This document shows, one piece after another, positions 52,025-62,074 of a stretch of DNA of 64,000 nt (its first letter is position 1; every line of letters begins with the position of its first letter). The DNA lies in NCBI RefSeq assembly GCF_022846435.1, contig NZ_AP025627.1:2886001-2950000 (forward strand). Reading direction: 5' to 3'. The notes beneath the pieces were generated by a model that saw nothing but the letters and a program-made list of their open reading frames with translations, did no database searches and was not told the DNA's origin. The position numbers and the translations under genes were made by a program. The DNA comes from Parageobacillus sp. KH3-4 (lineage in GTDB: Bacteria > Bacillota > Bacilli > Bacillales > Anoxybacillaceae).

Positions 52025-52399
52025 TTATGTAAGAAAAATTTCTTTTACCGCCTGTTCCATTTGTTCACCGTAATTGGCATTTCCATCAATATTTTCAATT
52101 AAATATGCCAGCTCTTCCTTGAAATTGGTCAGTTCCAGCTCCACCGTTCCGCTTTGCAAAAAGACCGGAATGCCTTCCGTTAATACTTGTTTCATATCGG
52201 CCCAATGCTTGTATGGAATCGTAACGTAAATAAAATCTTCCTCCGTTTCCAATATATAAACAAACGCGATATTATCTGAATCAACAAGCATATGATTTTT
52301 TGGCTTTGCATGTTCCAGCGAAAATGAAGGATGATCGCTAATCAGCCATAATCGCTCGTTTCGTTTTTCTATCTTTTCCACCATTAATTTCTTTCGCAT
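52025..52399 (-). CDS. yjbL: UPF0738 protein YjbL
   Basis: This 124-residue soluble protein of the UPF0738/YjbL family has a beta-rich N-terminal half (DNIAFVYILETEEDFIYVTI) and a WADMKQVLTEGIPVFLQ segment. The conserved start is MRKKLMVEKIEKRNERLWLI with an AAGGAGAT site. Function is unknown. It lies directly upstream of relQ (16 bases), so it is probably cotranscribed with the alarmone synthetase and NAD kinase. Confidence 0.85.
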   Translation of the reverse strand: MRKKLMVEKIEKRNERLWLISDHPSFSLEHAKPKNHMLVDSDNIAFVYILETEEDFIYVTIPYKHWADMKQVLTEGIPVFLQSGTVELELTNFKEELAYLIENIDGNANYGEQMEQAVKEIFLT

Positions 52400-52528
52400 G
52401 CCAAATCTCCTTCCACATGAACAATTCTTTTTTATTTTACCATAATCACCCTATGCATAATAAGTAATTGATATTCAGCGATAAACATCCGATAATAAAA
52501 TTGAAAAGAATACAAAAGGGGAGCAAAC

Positions 52529-53119
52529 ATGGATCAAGAAATAGAAATTGAATTTAAAAATTTATTGACGAAAGAAGAATTTGACAGAATTCGGCAAGCG
52601 TTTCATATTGCTGACAATGCTTTTGAGCACCAAGAAAATCATTATTTTGACACACCGCAGTTTTTGCTGAAAGACAAACGAGCAGCGCTGCGGATCCGCG
52701 CAAAAAACGGCATCTATACATTAACATTAAAGCAAACGGCGGCACACGGAGCTTTGCTTGAGATGCATGAACGTCTGACAAAAGAAGAAGCGGACGCTCT
52801 CTTAAACGGCACAGCCGTTGTCCAAGGCTCCATTGCGCAAATTCTTCGGGAAATTGGCGTTCCGCCTGAACAGCTGCGGCATTTCGGCTCGTTGGCAACC
52901 GACCGTGCGCAATGGGCGTACGAAGGCGGCACACTGTTTCTTGACCATAGTCATTACTTGCAAACCGATGATTACGAGCTAGAGTACGAGACAGAAGAGG
53001 CAGAAAGCGGGAGACAGCGATTTTTACAGCTCCTTGATTCGCTGCATATCCCGATTCGGCCAACTGCCAATAAAATTCAACGCCTGTATGCGAAAAAATA
53101 CGGAGAGGGGGAACAATAA
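52529..53119 (+). CDS. yjbK: CYTH-domain protein YjbK
   Basis: This 196-residue CYTH (triphosphate tunnel metalloenzyme) protein starts with the defining [11 protein letters not shown] (Glu-x-Glu-x-Lys, residues 4-14). Charged tunnel residues follow: [37 protein letters not shown] and [11 protein letters not shown]. Such proteins hydrolyse inorganic triphosphate or related substrates; YjbK is uncharacterised. The ATG has AAAAGGGGAG. Its stop overlaps the start of the lytic transglycosylase gene by one base. Confidence 0.9.
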   Translation: MDQEIEIEFKNLLTKEEFDRIRQAFHIADNAFEHQENHYFDTPQFLLKDKRAALRIRAKNGIYTLTLKQTAAHGALLEMHERLTKEEADALLNGTAVVQGSIAQILREIGVPPEQLRHFGSLATDRAQWAYEGGTLFLDHSHYLQTDDYELEYETEEAESGRQRFLQLLDSLHIPIRPTANKIQRLYAKKYGEGEQ

Positions 53120-53721
53120 TGGACGTTTCTACACTAAAACTATTGCTCGAGCTTCAAGCGTTGCAAGCTTTCACAACAACCCGCGCGAATACCGCGAATC
53201 AAAGCAACACGAACACGTGGTCATTTGCGCAACTGCTTCATGAACTTTTGGAACAGCAGCAGCCAATGCCGCCAGTGAAAGAAAACCTAAAAGTACCGGC
53301 GCCGCCAGCAGCAGAAAAAGCGCCTTCTTTAAAAAATGCAGATGGAAACATCGATGCGTTGATCGCTCAGGCGGCGGAAAAATATAATGTTGACCCGAAA
53401 CTAATCCGCTCCGTCATCCGCCACGAGTCCAATTTTAATCCGAATGCGCAAAGCCGCGCCGGGGCAGCTGGGCTGATGCAATTAATGCCAAGCACCGCAA
53501 AAATGCTCGGAGTAGAAAACCGGTTTGACCCGGCACAAAACATCGAAGGCGGTACAAAATATTTACGAATGTTGCTTGACCGCTATCACGGCAATGTCTC
53601 TCTTGCGCTTGCCGCGTATAACGCTGGCCCTGGAAACGTCGATCGCTATGGAGGAATTCCGCCATTTTCCGAAACAAGGGCATATGTGGAAAAAGTGCTT
53701 AACACATATTACTCCATATAA
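53119..53721 (+). CDS. cwlQ: Lytic transglycosylase/muramidase CwlQ (YjbJ)
   Basis: This 200-residue protein has a variable, Ala/Pro/Gln-rich linker up to about residue 75, then the SLT domain: [40 protein letters not shown] with catalytic Glu (about residue 99), [14 protein letters not shown], and [18 protein letters not shown]. It cleaves the glycan strand of peptidoglycan. No classical signal peptide is visible, as in YjbJ of B. subtilis. It is translationally coupled to yjbK. Confidence 0.92.
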   Translation: MDVSTLKLLLELQALQAFTTTRANTANQSNTNTWSFAQLLHELLEQQQPMPPVKENLKVPAPPAAEKAPSLKNADGNIDALIAQAAEKYNVDPKLIRSVIRHESNFNPNAQSRAGAAGLMQLMPSTAKMLGVENRFDPAQNIEGGTKYLRMLLDRYHGNVSLALAAYNAGPGNVDRYGGIPPFSETRAYVEKVLNTYYSI

Positions 53722-53826
53722 TTGCTCCTTTTGTTCGAGTCACTTTGTTTGAGATAAATAAGCTTCATTGTTAAAATAGCAGTAAAATCATCGTACACAA
53801 ACATTTTACCCAAAGGAGCATTCACA

Positions 53827-54240
53827 ATGGCTGAACAATGGCAAACACTTTACGAGGCGATCGGTGGAGAAAAGACGGTTGCAAGGCTTGTGGAAGCTTT
53901 CTATAAACGCGTTGCCAAACATCCTGATTTAAGCCCGATTTTTCCGGACGATTTAACAGAAACAGCGAGAAAACAAAAACAATTTTTAACGCAATATTTA
54001 GGAGGGCCGCCGCTTTACACGCAGGAGCACGGGCATCCGATGCTACGGGCGCGCCATTTGCGCTTTGAAATTACGCCAACTCGCGCCGAGGCATGGCTCT
54101 CCTGTATGCGTGCCGCAATGGATGAAATCGGTTTGTCCGGACCAGCGCGCGAACAATTTTATCATCGTCTCGTTTTAACTGCCCATCATATGGTCAACAC
54201 CCTAGACAATTTAGAAGGAAAGGAGTATTCCCTTGAATGA
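53827..54240 (+). CDS. yjbI: Truncated hemoglobin (group II) YjbI
   Basis: This 137-residue group II truncated hemoglobin starts [20 protein letters not shown]. Tyr B10 lies in [11 protein letters not shown], the proximal His in [12 protein letters not shown], and the group II Trp in [14 protein letters not shown]. The ATG follows AAAGGAG. It overlaps the spxH gene by 8 bases, so the two are coupled. In B. subtilis YjbI and YjbH form one operon under thiol or nitrosative stress control. Confidence 0.94.
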   Translation: MAEQWQTLYEAIGGEKTVARLVEAFYKRVAKHPDLSPIFPDDLTETARKQKQFLTQYLGGPPLYTQEHGHPMLRARHLRFEITPTRAEAWLSCMRAAMDEIGLSGPAREQFYHRLVLTAHHMVNTLDNLEGKEYSLE

Positions 54241-55126
54241 CAAATTAGCTGGGAAAGCTGCCCCGGATTGGTGGCATGCTTCCCAGCCGCGCAGCAACGA
54301 GACAAAGCCGTTGGAAATTTATTTGTTCATCGATCCACTATGCCCCGAATGCTGGGGGCTTGAGCCAATTATCAAAAAACTAGTGATTGAGTACGGACGC
54401 TTCTTTACGTTGAAACATGTGTTAAGCGGAAAGCTGGCAACGCTTCATATGCGGAAACGCCATAAGCCGGAAACGATCGCTAAAGTGTGGGAGCGGACGG
54501 CAAGCCGTTCGGGAATGTCTTGCGATGGGAGCCTATGGCTGGAAAATCCAATTTCTAGCCCATTTGCCGCATCGATCGCTATTAAAGCAGCGGAATTGCA
54601 AGGCAAGCGCGCAGGAATTCGTTTCTTACGCCAATTGCAAGAATTATTGTTTTTGGAAAAGCAAAATGTCTCCGATATTTCCGTGTTGATTGATTGTGCG
54701 ACGCGCGTCGGTCTGGACGTCGATGAATTCGTTCGCGATTTGCAGTCGACAAGCGCGTCAAAAGCGTTTCAATGTGATTTAAAAATTACATCAGAGATGG
54801 ACGTAAACGAAATTCCAACGCTTGTCTTTTTTAACGAAAACATCGAAGATGAAGGAATCAAAATTTCCGGATGCTATCCTTACGAGATTTACGTCGAACT
54901 TATTCATGAAATGCTTGGCTTCCAACCTGAACCATCCCCTCCTCCCCCGCTCGAGTCATTTTTAAGCCATTTTAAATTCGTCGCCACAAAAGAAATCGCA
55001 GTTGTTTATAATATGACCATAAACGAAGCGGAAAAAGAAATGAAAAAACTGCAGTTGAAGCAAAAAGTGGAAAAAGTGCCGGTAAAGCACGGAACATTTT
55101 GGCGCTATATTTCTAAAGAAGAATAA
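54233..55126 (+). CDS. spxH: ClpXP adaptor protein SpxH (YjbH)
   Basis: This 297-residue DsbA-like/thioredoxin-fold protein starts with a TTG at 54233 behind AAAGGAG. It carries a Cys-x-x-Cys-type site ([15 protein letters not shown], about residues 31-45), a histidine/lysine-rich segment ([20 protein letters not shown]) and a C-terminal adaptor extension ending in FWRYISKEE. SpxH binds Spx and delivers it to ClpXP. Spx itself is encoded 7.3 kb away in this window. A strong terminator follows. Confidence 0.94.
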   Translation: MNDKLAGKAAPDWWHASQPRSNETKPLEIYLFIDPLCPECWGLEPIIKKLVIEYGRFFTLKHVLSGKLATLHMRKRHKPETIAKVWERTASRSGMSCDGSLWLENPISSPFAASIAIKAAELQGKRAGIRFLRQLQELLFLEKQNVSDISVLIDCATRVGLDVDEFVRDLQSTSASKAFQCDLKITSEMDVNEIPTLVFFNENIEDEGIKISGCYPYEIYVELIHEMLGFQPEPSPPPPLESFLSHFKFVATKEIAVVYNMTINEAEKEMKKLQLKQKVEKVPVKHGTFWRYISKEE

Positions 55127-55163
55127 GGAAAAGCCCGGCTTTCTGCCGGGCTTTTCCTTATTG
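55125..55163 (+). terminator. Terminator of yjbI-spxH
   Basis: AAGGAAAAGCCCGGC (55125-55139) pairs perfectly with GCCGGGCTTTTCCTT (55145-55159), a 15-bp stem. Confidence 0.93.
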
Positions 55164-55380
55164 TCAAGACAACAAAGGGGATGGGAGAAATTTTTCACGG
55201 TCAAACAAAGGGGTATAAAGTTTTTGTGATTTTATTCACGATATTATCTTAACAAATAAGATCAAGTTTTGACAACTGCTTTGTGCTTTTGTTCACATTA
55301 TTGTCATAAATATGGAAGAAATCATCTTTTTCTTTACAATACTCATATAATGAAATAAGACCAACAGAAAGGAGAAAAAA

Positions 55381-55575
55381 ATGAAACGAACCACGTTGTT
55401 CATTTGGGGATTCTTCGTGCTCATCGCCTTTTGTTTAAATTTGTTTGGTCTTATGCATCTTATTCCACCGCTGATTACGATGCCGCTTTTATTCTTTTCT
55501 ATTTTTGGGTTTTTAGCCACTTGGAACAGCCGCAATCAATTTAAAGGATTTTATCAAAAGCGAATGTGGCAATAG
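55381..55575 (+). CDS. Small two-helix membrane protein of unknown function
   Basis: This 64-residue protein has two hydrophobic helices (LFIWGFFVLIAFCLNLFGLM and LITMPLLFFSIFGFLATW) and a basic C-terminal tail (NQFKGFYQKRMWQ). The ATG at 55381 has GAAAGGAG. No family is recognised. It is divergent from pepF's convergent partner region and shares a bidirectional terminator with pepF. Confidence 0.72.
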   Translation: MKRTTLFIWGFFVLIAFCLNLFGLMHLIPPLITMPLLFFSIFGFLATWNSRNQFKGFYQKRMWQ

Positions 55576-55592
55576 CGCCACATTCGCTTTTG
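55560..55592. terminator. Bidirectional terminator between the small membrane gene and pepF
   Basis: GCGAATGTGGC (55560-55570) with GCCACATTCGC (55577-55587), T4 on the plus strand. Confidence 0.85.
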
Positions 55593-55595
55593 CGT

Positions 55596-57410
55596 TTACG
55601 ACAACATCCGTTCCATTTCTTCCAGTTTTTCCGCGAATACTTGGCAAGCCTGGCGGATCGGTTCCGCGCTCGTCATATCTACTCCCGCTTTTTTCAACAC
55701 CTCAATTGGATAATCAGAGCTGCCTGCCTTTAAAAACTCAATATAGCGCTTCACGGCCGGTTCCCCTTCTTCTAATATTTGTCTGCTTAGTGCGGTCGCT
55801 GCGCTAAAGCCAGTTGCGTATTGATAAACATAATAATTGTAGTAAAAATGCGGAATACGCGCCCATTCTAATCCAATTTCCTTATCGACGACAATATCAT
55901 CGCCGAAATATTTTTTGTTTAATTCGTAATACATGGAAGTCAATGAATCAGCTGTGAGCGCTTCGCCTTCCTGCGCCTTGATATGAATCATATGTTCAAA
56001 CTCGGCAAACATCGTTTGCCGAAAGACCGTTCCGCGGAACCCTTCTAAATAATGGTTAAGCAAATATAACCGTTGTTTCTCGTCATCGATCGTTTTCAAT
56101 AAATAATCACTTAATAGCGCTTCGTTGCATGTTGATGCAACTTCAGCGACAAAAATAGAATAATCACCATACGGATACGGCTGCGTTTTGCGCGTGTAAT
56201 AGCTATGCACCGAATGGCCGAATTCATGGACCAGCGTAAACAAGTTATTGACGTTATCTTGCCAATTAAGCAAAATATACGGATTTGTTCCATACGCTCC
56301 TGATGAATAGGCGCCGCTTCGTTTCCCTTTGTTTTCGCGCACGTCTACCCAGCGGTTTTCCAGGCCTTCCTTGACGATGCGAATATATTCGTCGCCGAGC
56401 GGAGCAAGCCCTTTTAACATGTATTCTTTCGCTTCTTCATACGTTACTTCCATTTTTACATCTTGCACAAGCGGAGTGTATAAATCATACATGTGCAGTT
56501 CATCAAGCCCAAGCGCTTTTTTGCGCAAACGAACGTAGCGATGCAATAGCGGCAAATGCTCATGAATCGTTTCGATCAAATTATCGTATACACTTTCGGG
56601 AATGTTATTGCTGCTTAACGCCGCTTCCCGCGCCGATTTATAGCGGCGGACGCGCGCGAAAAAGTTGTCTTTTTTCACCGCGCCGGCGAGCGTGCTGGCA
56701 AACGTATTTTTATACTTCTCGTACGTCTCATATACCGCTTTAAACGCATCATGCCGCACGCGGCGGTCCGGGCTTTCTAAAAAGCGAATAAAGCGACCGT
56801 GCGTCACTTCCACTTCTTCCCCATTTTCATCGATAATTGTCGGGAACGTTAAATCGGCGTTATTCAGCATGCCGAATGTAGTCGAAGGTGCTTGCATGAC
56901 TTCCGCCGCCTGGGCAAGGATCGCTTCTTCTTCGGCGGACAACACATGCGGACGCTGGCGGTTAATTTCATCTAAAGCGTGTTCATACAGCTTTAATTCT
57001 TTTTTCTCTTCTAAAAACGAACGTAATTTCGCCTCATCGATCGCCAAAATTTCCGGAACGATAAATGCCATCGCGCTAGACGCTTCGCTGTAAAGGCTCA
57101 TTGCTCGATCGTTCAGCCCTTGATAAAAAGCGTTTGTCGTATCTTGGTCATAACGCATATGCGCATATGTATACAGCTTGCCGAGACGCATCGATATCTC
57201 ATCTTGGTATTGCAGCGCTTCGTATAACGTATCTGCCGATTCTCCCAACCTTCCTTGATAATCCGATAATTTCGGGATCATTTTTTTCACTTCTTGAAAT
57301 TCTTGCTCCCATGCTTCATCCGTTGGGAAAATGTCCTCTAAACGCCACGTTTCTTCTACCGGAATTTCACTTCGTAATGGTAACGATTTTTTTGTTTTCT
57401 TTTCTTCCAT
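55596..57410 (-). CDS. pepF: Oligoendopeptidase F (M3 metallopeptidase)
   Basis: This 604-residue cytoplasmic zinc peptidase of the M3B family has zinc site TLVHEFGHSVHSYY (HExGH about residue 392) and a third ligand in VAEVASTCNEALL. Other family blocks are YMLKGLAPLGDEYIRIVKEG and GAYSSGAYGTNPYILLNW. It degrades oligopeptides of about 7-17 residues and in B. subtilis limits competence or sporulation peptides. It lies downstream of coiA as usual. The ATG at 57410 has AAAGGAGG. Confidence 0.96.
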   Translation of the reverse strand: MEEKKTKKSLPLRSEIPVEETWRLEDIFPTDEAWEQEFQEVKKMIPKLSDYQGRLGESADTLYEALQYQDEISMRLGKLYTYAHMRYDQDTTNAFYQGLNDRAMSLYSEASSAMAFIVPEILAIDEAKLRSFLEEKKELKLYEHALDEINRQRPHVLSAEEEAILAQAAEVMQAPSTTFGMLNNADLTFPTIIDENGEEVEVTHGRFIRFLESPDRRVRHDAFKAVYETYEKYKNTFASTLAGAVKKDNFFARVRRYKSAREAALSSNNIPESVYDNLIETIHEHLPLLHRYVRLRKKALGLDELHMYDLYTPLVQDVKMEVTYEEAKEYMLKGLAPLGDEYIRIVKEGLENRWVDVRENKGKRSGAYSSGAYGTNPYILLNWQDNVNNLFTLVHEFGHSVHSYYTRKTQPYPYGDYSIFVAEVASTCNEALLSDYLLKTIDDEKQRLYLLNHYLEGFRGTVFRQTMFAEFEHMIHIKAQEGEALTADSLTSMYYELNKKYFGDDIVVDKEIGLEWARIPHFYYNYYVYQYATGFSAATALSRQILEEGEPAVKRYIEFLKAGSSDYPIEVLKKAGVDMTSAEPIRQACQVFAEKLEEMERMLS

Positions 57411-57492
57411 CTCGCAAACCTCCTTTGGAAAATTATATCATAAATCATATTTTATTATTATCATTTCCCCTCCCGAAAAATAAATCACTTTC

Positions 57493-58737
57493 CTATGCAT
57501 TTTTGTGCAGTTCCAATTCGTTTATATAATGAGAAAGCGACGGCGTTGTTTTCATTTTCTCCATCATTTGTTGATCCTGCTGTATTACTTCATCCGTCGT
57601 TTTTGGAAAAGTAAACTCTTTAACTAAACGAAGGCGTTTGCGGCTTTCCCACTGAAAATAGCCTAGCTTCGTCAGCAATTGCAAATACTCGTAAACTGCC
57701 TGCGTATATCGTTGTCCCGTTGCAAGCGGCAGCTGGCGGGCGGCAAGCCGGCCTGCATCCATCCTTTCCTCAATAAAGCGATAAATGGAATCGACCGAAA
57801 CAAGTTTGCTTTCGGATTGCATAAACGGGATTAACACATATGTTTGCCAAATAAACGGAGGCGTTTCAAACAAATAGCCGTGTGGCAGCGGCCAGCCTGC
57901 TTCGGTGGGAAAAAGGGAAGGAATAACGCCCCACCGGTAAAAATCGGAACAAATAAGCCTTGTGACCTTATTTGGATATAACGGAAAAGTAAGACGCCAT
58001 CGTTTTTTATAGCTAAGCCAATCATGCCAAAACGAAGCTGGCAGTGAAACAACCGGAAAGGAAAGCAAGTCGGAAAAAGAAACCGAATGCAGCGGCTGCA
58101 CGACGGGAATGGCAAATGTGTGGTGAACAGAGAACGGGATTAAATGGACGAGGCGAATAAGACGTTTTGTTTCCGAACAATAGTAAAAAAGAAGCGGGCG
58201 AGGGACAAGCGGAAAACGGTGGGCAAACATCCATTGAAAGCGAGGCAATGTAAGCTGGTGCATGTTCCGATATCGTAAGTGATGCGCTCCAAGAATCCAA
58301 ATTGGGCGAATCCCTTTTGTTCGATAAGAATTGTTGCGTTTTTGAAACAACTGTTCACAAATGGCAGAGCATTGATATTCCATCGCATATATGAAACGGC
58401 GATGCGCAACAAGGATGTCTGGGCGCTGTTGAACCGATGGCAAATATGGCTCCAATTTTGCCTGTATGTTCTGGCGCTGAAGCCAAGAAAATAAATCTAA
58501 TTTTCCCATTAAATGGCGTGCTGATTCCGGCTCATGTTCGCATGGGCACGCGGCATCTTTTTTATGTGCAAAATGCGGAATGCGGCGATTGCCAAGCTTT
58601 AATACAACTTCCCGCTTACAGGCAGGACAAAAAAACGATTCGCTCTTTTTTAATCGAACTAGCTCTTCCTTTGTCCAATTCCCGGCAAGCGAAACGACTT
58701 CTCCATTTCGCAGCAGCGCGACAAGCAAAATGATCAC
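57493..58737 (-). CDS. coiA: Competence protein CoiA
   Basis: This 414-residue nuclease-like competence protein has an N-terminal zinc-ribbon (FFCPACKREVVLKLGNRRIP, then HFAHKK) and a PD-(D/E)XK-type core: HLMGKLDLFSWLQRQ, QQRPDILVAHRRFIYAMEYQ (Asp...Glu-x-Gln). A long variable C-terminus follows. CoiA acts in recombination of transforming DNA and is normally under ComK control; I did not identify a ComK box. Its start is near GGGATG sites at 58737. Confidence 0.92.
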   Translation of the reverse strand: MIILLVALLRNGEVVSLAGNWTKEELVRLKKSESFFCPACKREVVLKLGNRRIPHFAHKKDAACPCEHEPESARHLMGKLDLFSWLQRQNIQAKLEPYLPSVQQRPDILVAHRRFIYAMEYQCSAICEQLFQKRNNSYRTKGIRPIWILGAHHLRYRNMHQLTLPRFQWMFAHRFPLVPRPLLFYYCSETKRLIRLVHLIPFSVHHTFAIPVVQPLHSVSFSDLLSFPVVSLPASFWHDWLSYKKRWRLTFPLYPNKVTRLICSDFYRWGVIPSLFPTEAGWPLPHGYLFETPPFIWQTYVLIPFMQSESKLVSVDSIYRFIEERMDAGRLAARQLPLATGQRYTQAVYEYLQLLTKLGYFQWESRKRLRLVKEFTFPKTTDEVIQQDQQMMEKMKTTPSLSHYINELELHKNA

Positions 58738-58814
58738 ATCCCTTCTTCATGCTTTTTTCATCTATTCGGCAAAACCGGCCTGTTTTCCTACTTTTTTATG
58801 CGCCAATCCATAAA

Positions 58815-58848
58815 AAAATTATAAACGCCCGGGCAGTTTCCGGGCGAT
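58815..58848 (-). terminator. Terminator of cls
   Basis: CGCCCGG (58826-58832) and CCGGGCG (58840-58846); the minus strand continues into TTTATAATTTTTTTA. Confidence 0.8.
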
Positions 58849-58849
58849 G

Positions 58850-60358
58850 TCATAATAAAGGGGACAACAACCTTGATACGGACTCAACAACACGAATGGA
58901 TAGCGGACGGCGCCGAAACGTTTCATCATCAATTTGACTTGAGTCTTTTAAATCTTCAAGGAAATCCGCAACAAGTTTTTTTGTACTATCTGTATGATAT
59001 AAAAAGGCGTTTACTTCAAAATTAAGATGAAAGCTGCGCATATCCATATTTGCTGTGCCGATCGATGCCAATTCCCCATCCACGATCATGATTTTGCTAT
59101 GCAAAAATCCTTTCGAATATTCATAAATTTTCACACCGGCTTCCAACAGCTCCGGAAAATAGGACCGTGAAGCATAAAAGACGATTTTTTTATCCGGCCG
59201 CTTTGGCGCCAAAATGCGAACATCAATCCCGCTTAAAGCAGCGACCTTTAACGCCGTTAAAATATCTTCATCCGGCACGAAATACGGCGAGGCAATCCAG
59301 ATCGACCGCTGTGCGGACGTAATCATTGCAAAATATAAATGCTTAATGACTTCCCATTTTTGGTCAGGACCGCCCGCAATTAATTGGACTCCCCCTTGCC
59401 CGTCATAATGAACGAGCTGCGGGGATAAGTATTCTGGAGTCAGTAGCGTTTTTCCGGTCATATAATACCAATCTTGCAAAAAAATAAGCTGCAACGTACG
59501 CACGGCTTCACCGCGAATCCATAAATGCGTATCGCGCCAAAAACCGAAATATTTATTTTTTCCTAAATATTCATCACCGATATTCAACCCACCAACAAAG
59601 CCAACCGTTCCGTCAATAACAATAATTTTCCGATGATTACGAAAGTTGATTTTGTTGCTTAAAAATGGTAAACGGACTGGGGAAAAAGGAATCATTTCCA
59701 CTCCGGCGTCACGCAGCTCTTGAATATACGTTTTGGATAATTTCCAGCTCCCTACAGCATCATAAAGAAAACGGACATGCACGCCATTTTTTGCCTTTTC
59801 CATTAAAATCGCTTTCAGCTCTTGGCCGACTTCATCATGGCGAACAATGTAATACTCCAAATGAATATGATGCGTCGCCTTTTTTAGTTCTTCAAAAATA
59901 GTAGAAAATGTTTCTTGACCATTCGTCAATACTTTTGTTTCCGTCGCAAGGGAAACAGGGCTCTTTCCGATGCGATGAGCAAGCTGAAGCAGCGGACGCT
60001 GGTGTTCTTCAATCTCCAGCTGTTCCACGTCATATTCACGCTGCGTTTGAAACTTTAAAAATGTTTGTTCATCGAGCATCGCCTTCTTTTTGAAAAGCCT
60101 CTGCTTGCGGTAATTTCTTCCAAACATCAAATAGAAGAAAAATCCAAGCACCGGAAAGCTGCCGAGTACAACAAGCCATGTGATCGTATGTTCGGGTCTC
60201 CGATTTTCAAGGGAAATGACAAATGCAATAAAAATAACAGAACAAGAAATTAAAAGGCTAAGGACGCCGAGCAGCTTTCCTTCCCAATAATCGTTTGTCA
60301 AAAATAAAAAGGCCGCTACAACTAGGGCAAAAATAATAACCCTTAACGTATTCCGCAA
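58850..60358 (-). CDS. cls: Cardiolipin synthase
   Basis: This 502-residue phospholipase-D superfamily enzyme has two N-terminal membrane helices and two HKD motifs: NFRNHRKIIVIDGTVGFVGG (about residue 222) and FLHSKIMIVDGELASIGTAN (about 417). It condenses two phosphatidylglycerol molecules into cardiolipin at the inner membrane. Order (mecA-cls-coiA) and length match Bacillus ClsA. The ATG at 60358 is weakly preceded by a GGTGAAC sequence. Confidence 0.95.
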   Translation of the reverse strand: MRNTLRVIIFALVVAAFLFLTNDYWEGKLLGVLSLLISCSVIFIAFVISLENRRPEHTITWLVVLGSFPVLGFFFYLMFGRNYRKQRLFKKKAMLDEQTFLKFQTQREYDVEQLEIEEHQRPLLQLAHRIGKSPVSLATETKVLTNGQETFSTIFEELKKATHHIHLEYYIVRHDEVGQELKAILMEKAKNGVHVRFLYDAVGSWKLSKTYIQELRDAGVEMIPFSPVRLPFLSNKINFRNHRKIIVIDGTVGFVGGLNIGDEYLGKNKYFGFWRDTHLWIRGEAVRTLQLIFLQDWYYMTGKTLLTPEYLSPQLVHYDGQGGVQLIAGGPDQKWEVIKHLYFAMITSAQRSIWIASPYFVPDEDILTALKVAALSGIDVRILAPKRPDKKIVFYASRSYFPELLEAGVKIYEYSKGFLHSKIMIVDGELASIGTANMDMRSFHLNFEVNAFLYHTDSTKKLVADFLEDLKDSSQIDDETFRRRPLSIRVVESVSRLLSPLL

Positions 60359-60436
60359 TGATGTTCACCTTACCTATCCTCTAGACTTTTCCACCGACTC
60401 GCAGAAAACGCCGATTTCAGCGGATGAAATCGGCGC

Positions 60437-61114
60437 TTATTTCAACGGAAAATGTTCTTTCAGCGTTTCTAAAGCGTTGTCGCGAATAATTTCTTTTCCA
60501 TATTCTTCTAAGCGATAAATTGTAACTTGCGAATCCGTGCCATACTCTAAAAGCAAGCTCAAAATGTTGTCTATTTCATGTTCTGTATAATCTTCCTCGC
60601 TAAATTGGACGAACAAGTAATATCGGCCTTCAAATTGGAAAAGGCGGTTCACAAGCCCTGTAAAGTTAGCGCGGTGGGCAAGGGAAATCAAATCTTCAAT
60701 ATCTTTAAAGCAAATCGTAAACTGAAGGATCTCCTTATCGCTATTGGAAAACGATTCATCATTGTGTACAATATGGAAATGATGGTCAAGCAGTTCTTCC
60801 ATTTTTTCATCAGCTGGAAAATCGCGCAATTTTTCTTCCGGAAGCGGGAGTTCCAGCTTGCTTCCATCCTTCGATAGCTGCGCTTTTGTGACGAGCACTT
60901 CTAATCCTTTATCCAGCGCCTGCACTTGAATCCAAAGAGGCCCCTCAAGCGAAAAATCGCCTTCGCTATGAACCTCATCCATCATTTCCCAAAACAATTC
61001 TTCGCTGCGCTCGCGGTTATACCAAATTTCTTCCCGGTCAAAACCGCGCTCCTCTATATCAACATAAGAAATATAAAATTTTACCGTATGTTCATTAATT
61101 CGCTCTATTTCCAT
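60437..61114 (-). CDS. mecA: Adaptor protein MecA
   Basis: This 225-residue adaptor has an N-terminal domain with MEIERINEHTVKFYISYVDI and an RGFDREEIWYNRERSEELFW block. An acidic linker follows, then a C-terminal ClpC-binding domain (FTICFKDIEDLISLAHRANF, GRYYLFVQFSEED). MecA targets ComK and ComS-bound complexes to ClpCP and also affects sporulation and motility. The ATG at 61114 follows AAGGGAGAG. It is transcribed leftward toward cls and coiA. Confidence 0.96.
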   Translation of the reverse strand: MEIERINEHTVKFYISYVDIEERGFDREEIWYNRERSEELFWEMMDEVHSEGDFSLEGPLWIQVQALDKGLEVLVTKAQLSKDGSKLELPLPEEKLRDFPADEKMEELLDHHFHIVHNDESFSNSDKEILQFTICFKDIEDLISLAHRANFTGLVNRLFQFEGRYYLFVQFSEEDYTEHEIDNILSLLLEYGTDSQVTIYRLEEYGKEIIRDNALETLKEHFPLK

Positions 61115-61327
61115 AGTGCGGACTCTCCCTTCCTAAAAAAGAATAAAGTTGAAGGGATTATTACCCCCGAAAAATTCTATTTAAATACAAGATTATGTCT
61201 TGTACTTTTATTTTATGATAAAAAGCGACAGAAGGGAAATAAAAAAAACACGTTTTTAAAAATTGGTTATGAAATGAAACATGCCCTACTATAATGGTGG
61301 TGAAAACAAAAGAAACGAGGGACACGC

Positions 61328-61996
61328 ATGGTCGGCGAATATGTGACATCGATTCTTCTTATTATCGGCATTGATATCCTTCTTGGTGGAGATAACGCTG
61401 TTGTCATCGCCTTAGCAAGCCGCAAACTGCCCGAACAAAAACGGAACATCGCCATTATCCTCGGCACAGCGTTGGCAATTTTCATCCGCATTCTCTTAAC
61501 AGCTGCGGTTGTGACGTTATTGAAAATTCCTTTTTTACAGTTAGTCGGCGGCTGCGTGTTGCTTTGGATTTCCTTAAAACTGCTGATCCGAAAAGAAGAA
61601 GCGGCTACATCGATTCCGTCGGAAACATCGCTTTGGAAAGCGATACAGACAATTGTAACAGCCGATGTTGCGATGGGGTTGGACAATGTGATTGCGATCG
61701 CTGGGGCCGCGCATGGGCGCACTTCTCTCGTTGTGTTCGGGTTTCTTCTTTCCGTTCCCATTATCATTTTAGGCAGCAAGCTAATTCTTTACGCGATGGA
61801 ACGCTATTCTTTCCTCGTTTATATTGGCGGGGCTCTGTTAGCCTATACCGCTGGAAAAATGATCATTGAGGAACAACAGATACACCGTTGGTATAATATT
61901 GCTACGTGGAGATCGACGTTCCCATTTATGATGGCGGCATTTATTACCTTATTAGGTTTCATGATCAATCGGCGAAAAGCACATCGCTGGACATAA
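61328..61996 (+). CDS. yjbE: TerC-family membrane protein (YjbE)
   Basis: This 222-residue protein has seven predicted helices and TerC motifs LLGGDNAVVIALASRKLP (about residues 18-35) and TADVAMGLDNVIAIAGAAHG (about 112-131), with Asp-Asn pairs inside the membrane. Recent work assigns TerC/YceF/YkoY-type proteins to Mn2+ export or metalation of secreted proteins in Bacillus. No manganese riboswitch was seen upstream. It is convergent with spx, with a shared terminator. Confidence 0.9.
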   Translation: MVGEYVTSILLIIGIDILLGGDNAVVIALASRKLPEQKRNIAIILGTALAIFIRILLTAAVVTLLKIPFLQLVGGCVLLWISLKLLIRKEEAATSIPSETSLWKAIQTIVTADVAMGLDNVIAIAGAAHGRTSLVVFGFLLSVPIIILGSKLILYAMERYSFLVYIGGALLAYTAGKMIIEEQQIHRWYNIATWRSTFPFMMAAFITLLGFMINRRKAHRWT

Positions 61997-62022
61997 TGGT
62001 TAGCTTTTGCACGCTATTAAAA

Positions 62023-62074
62023 AAGGAGAACAAGCTTCTACATGAAAAACCATGCAGAAGCTTGTTCTCCTTAT
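62023..62074. terminator. Long bidirectional terminator between terC and spx
   Basis: AAGGAGAACAAGCTTCT (62023-62039) pairs with AGAAGCTTGTTCTCCTT (62056-62072), a 17-bp stem overlapping the spx stop codon. Confidence 0.9.

Noticed and set aside
61200-61327. yybP-ykoY manganese riboswitch upstream of the TerC-family gene
   Set aside because: The conserved core of that riboswitch was not found in the short leader.
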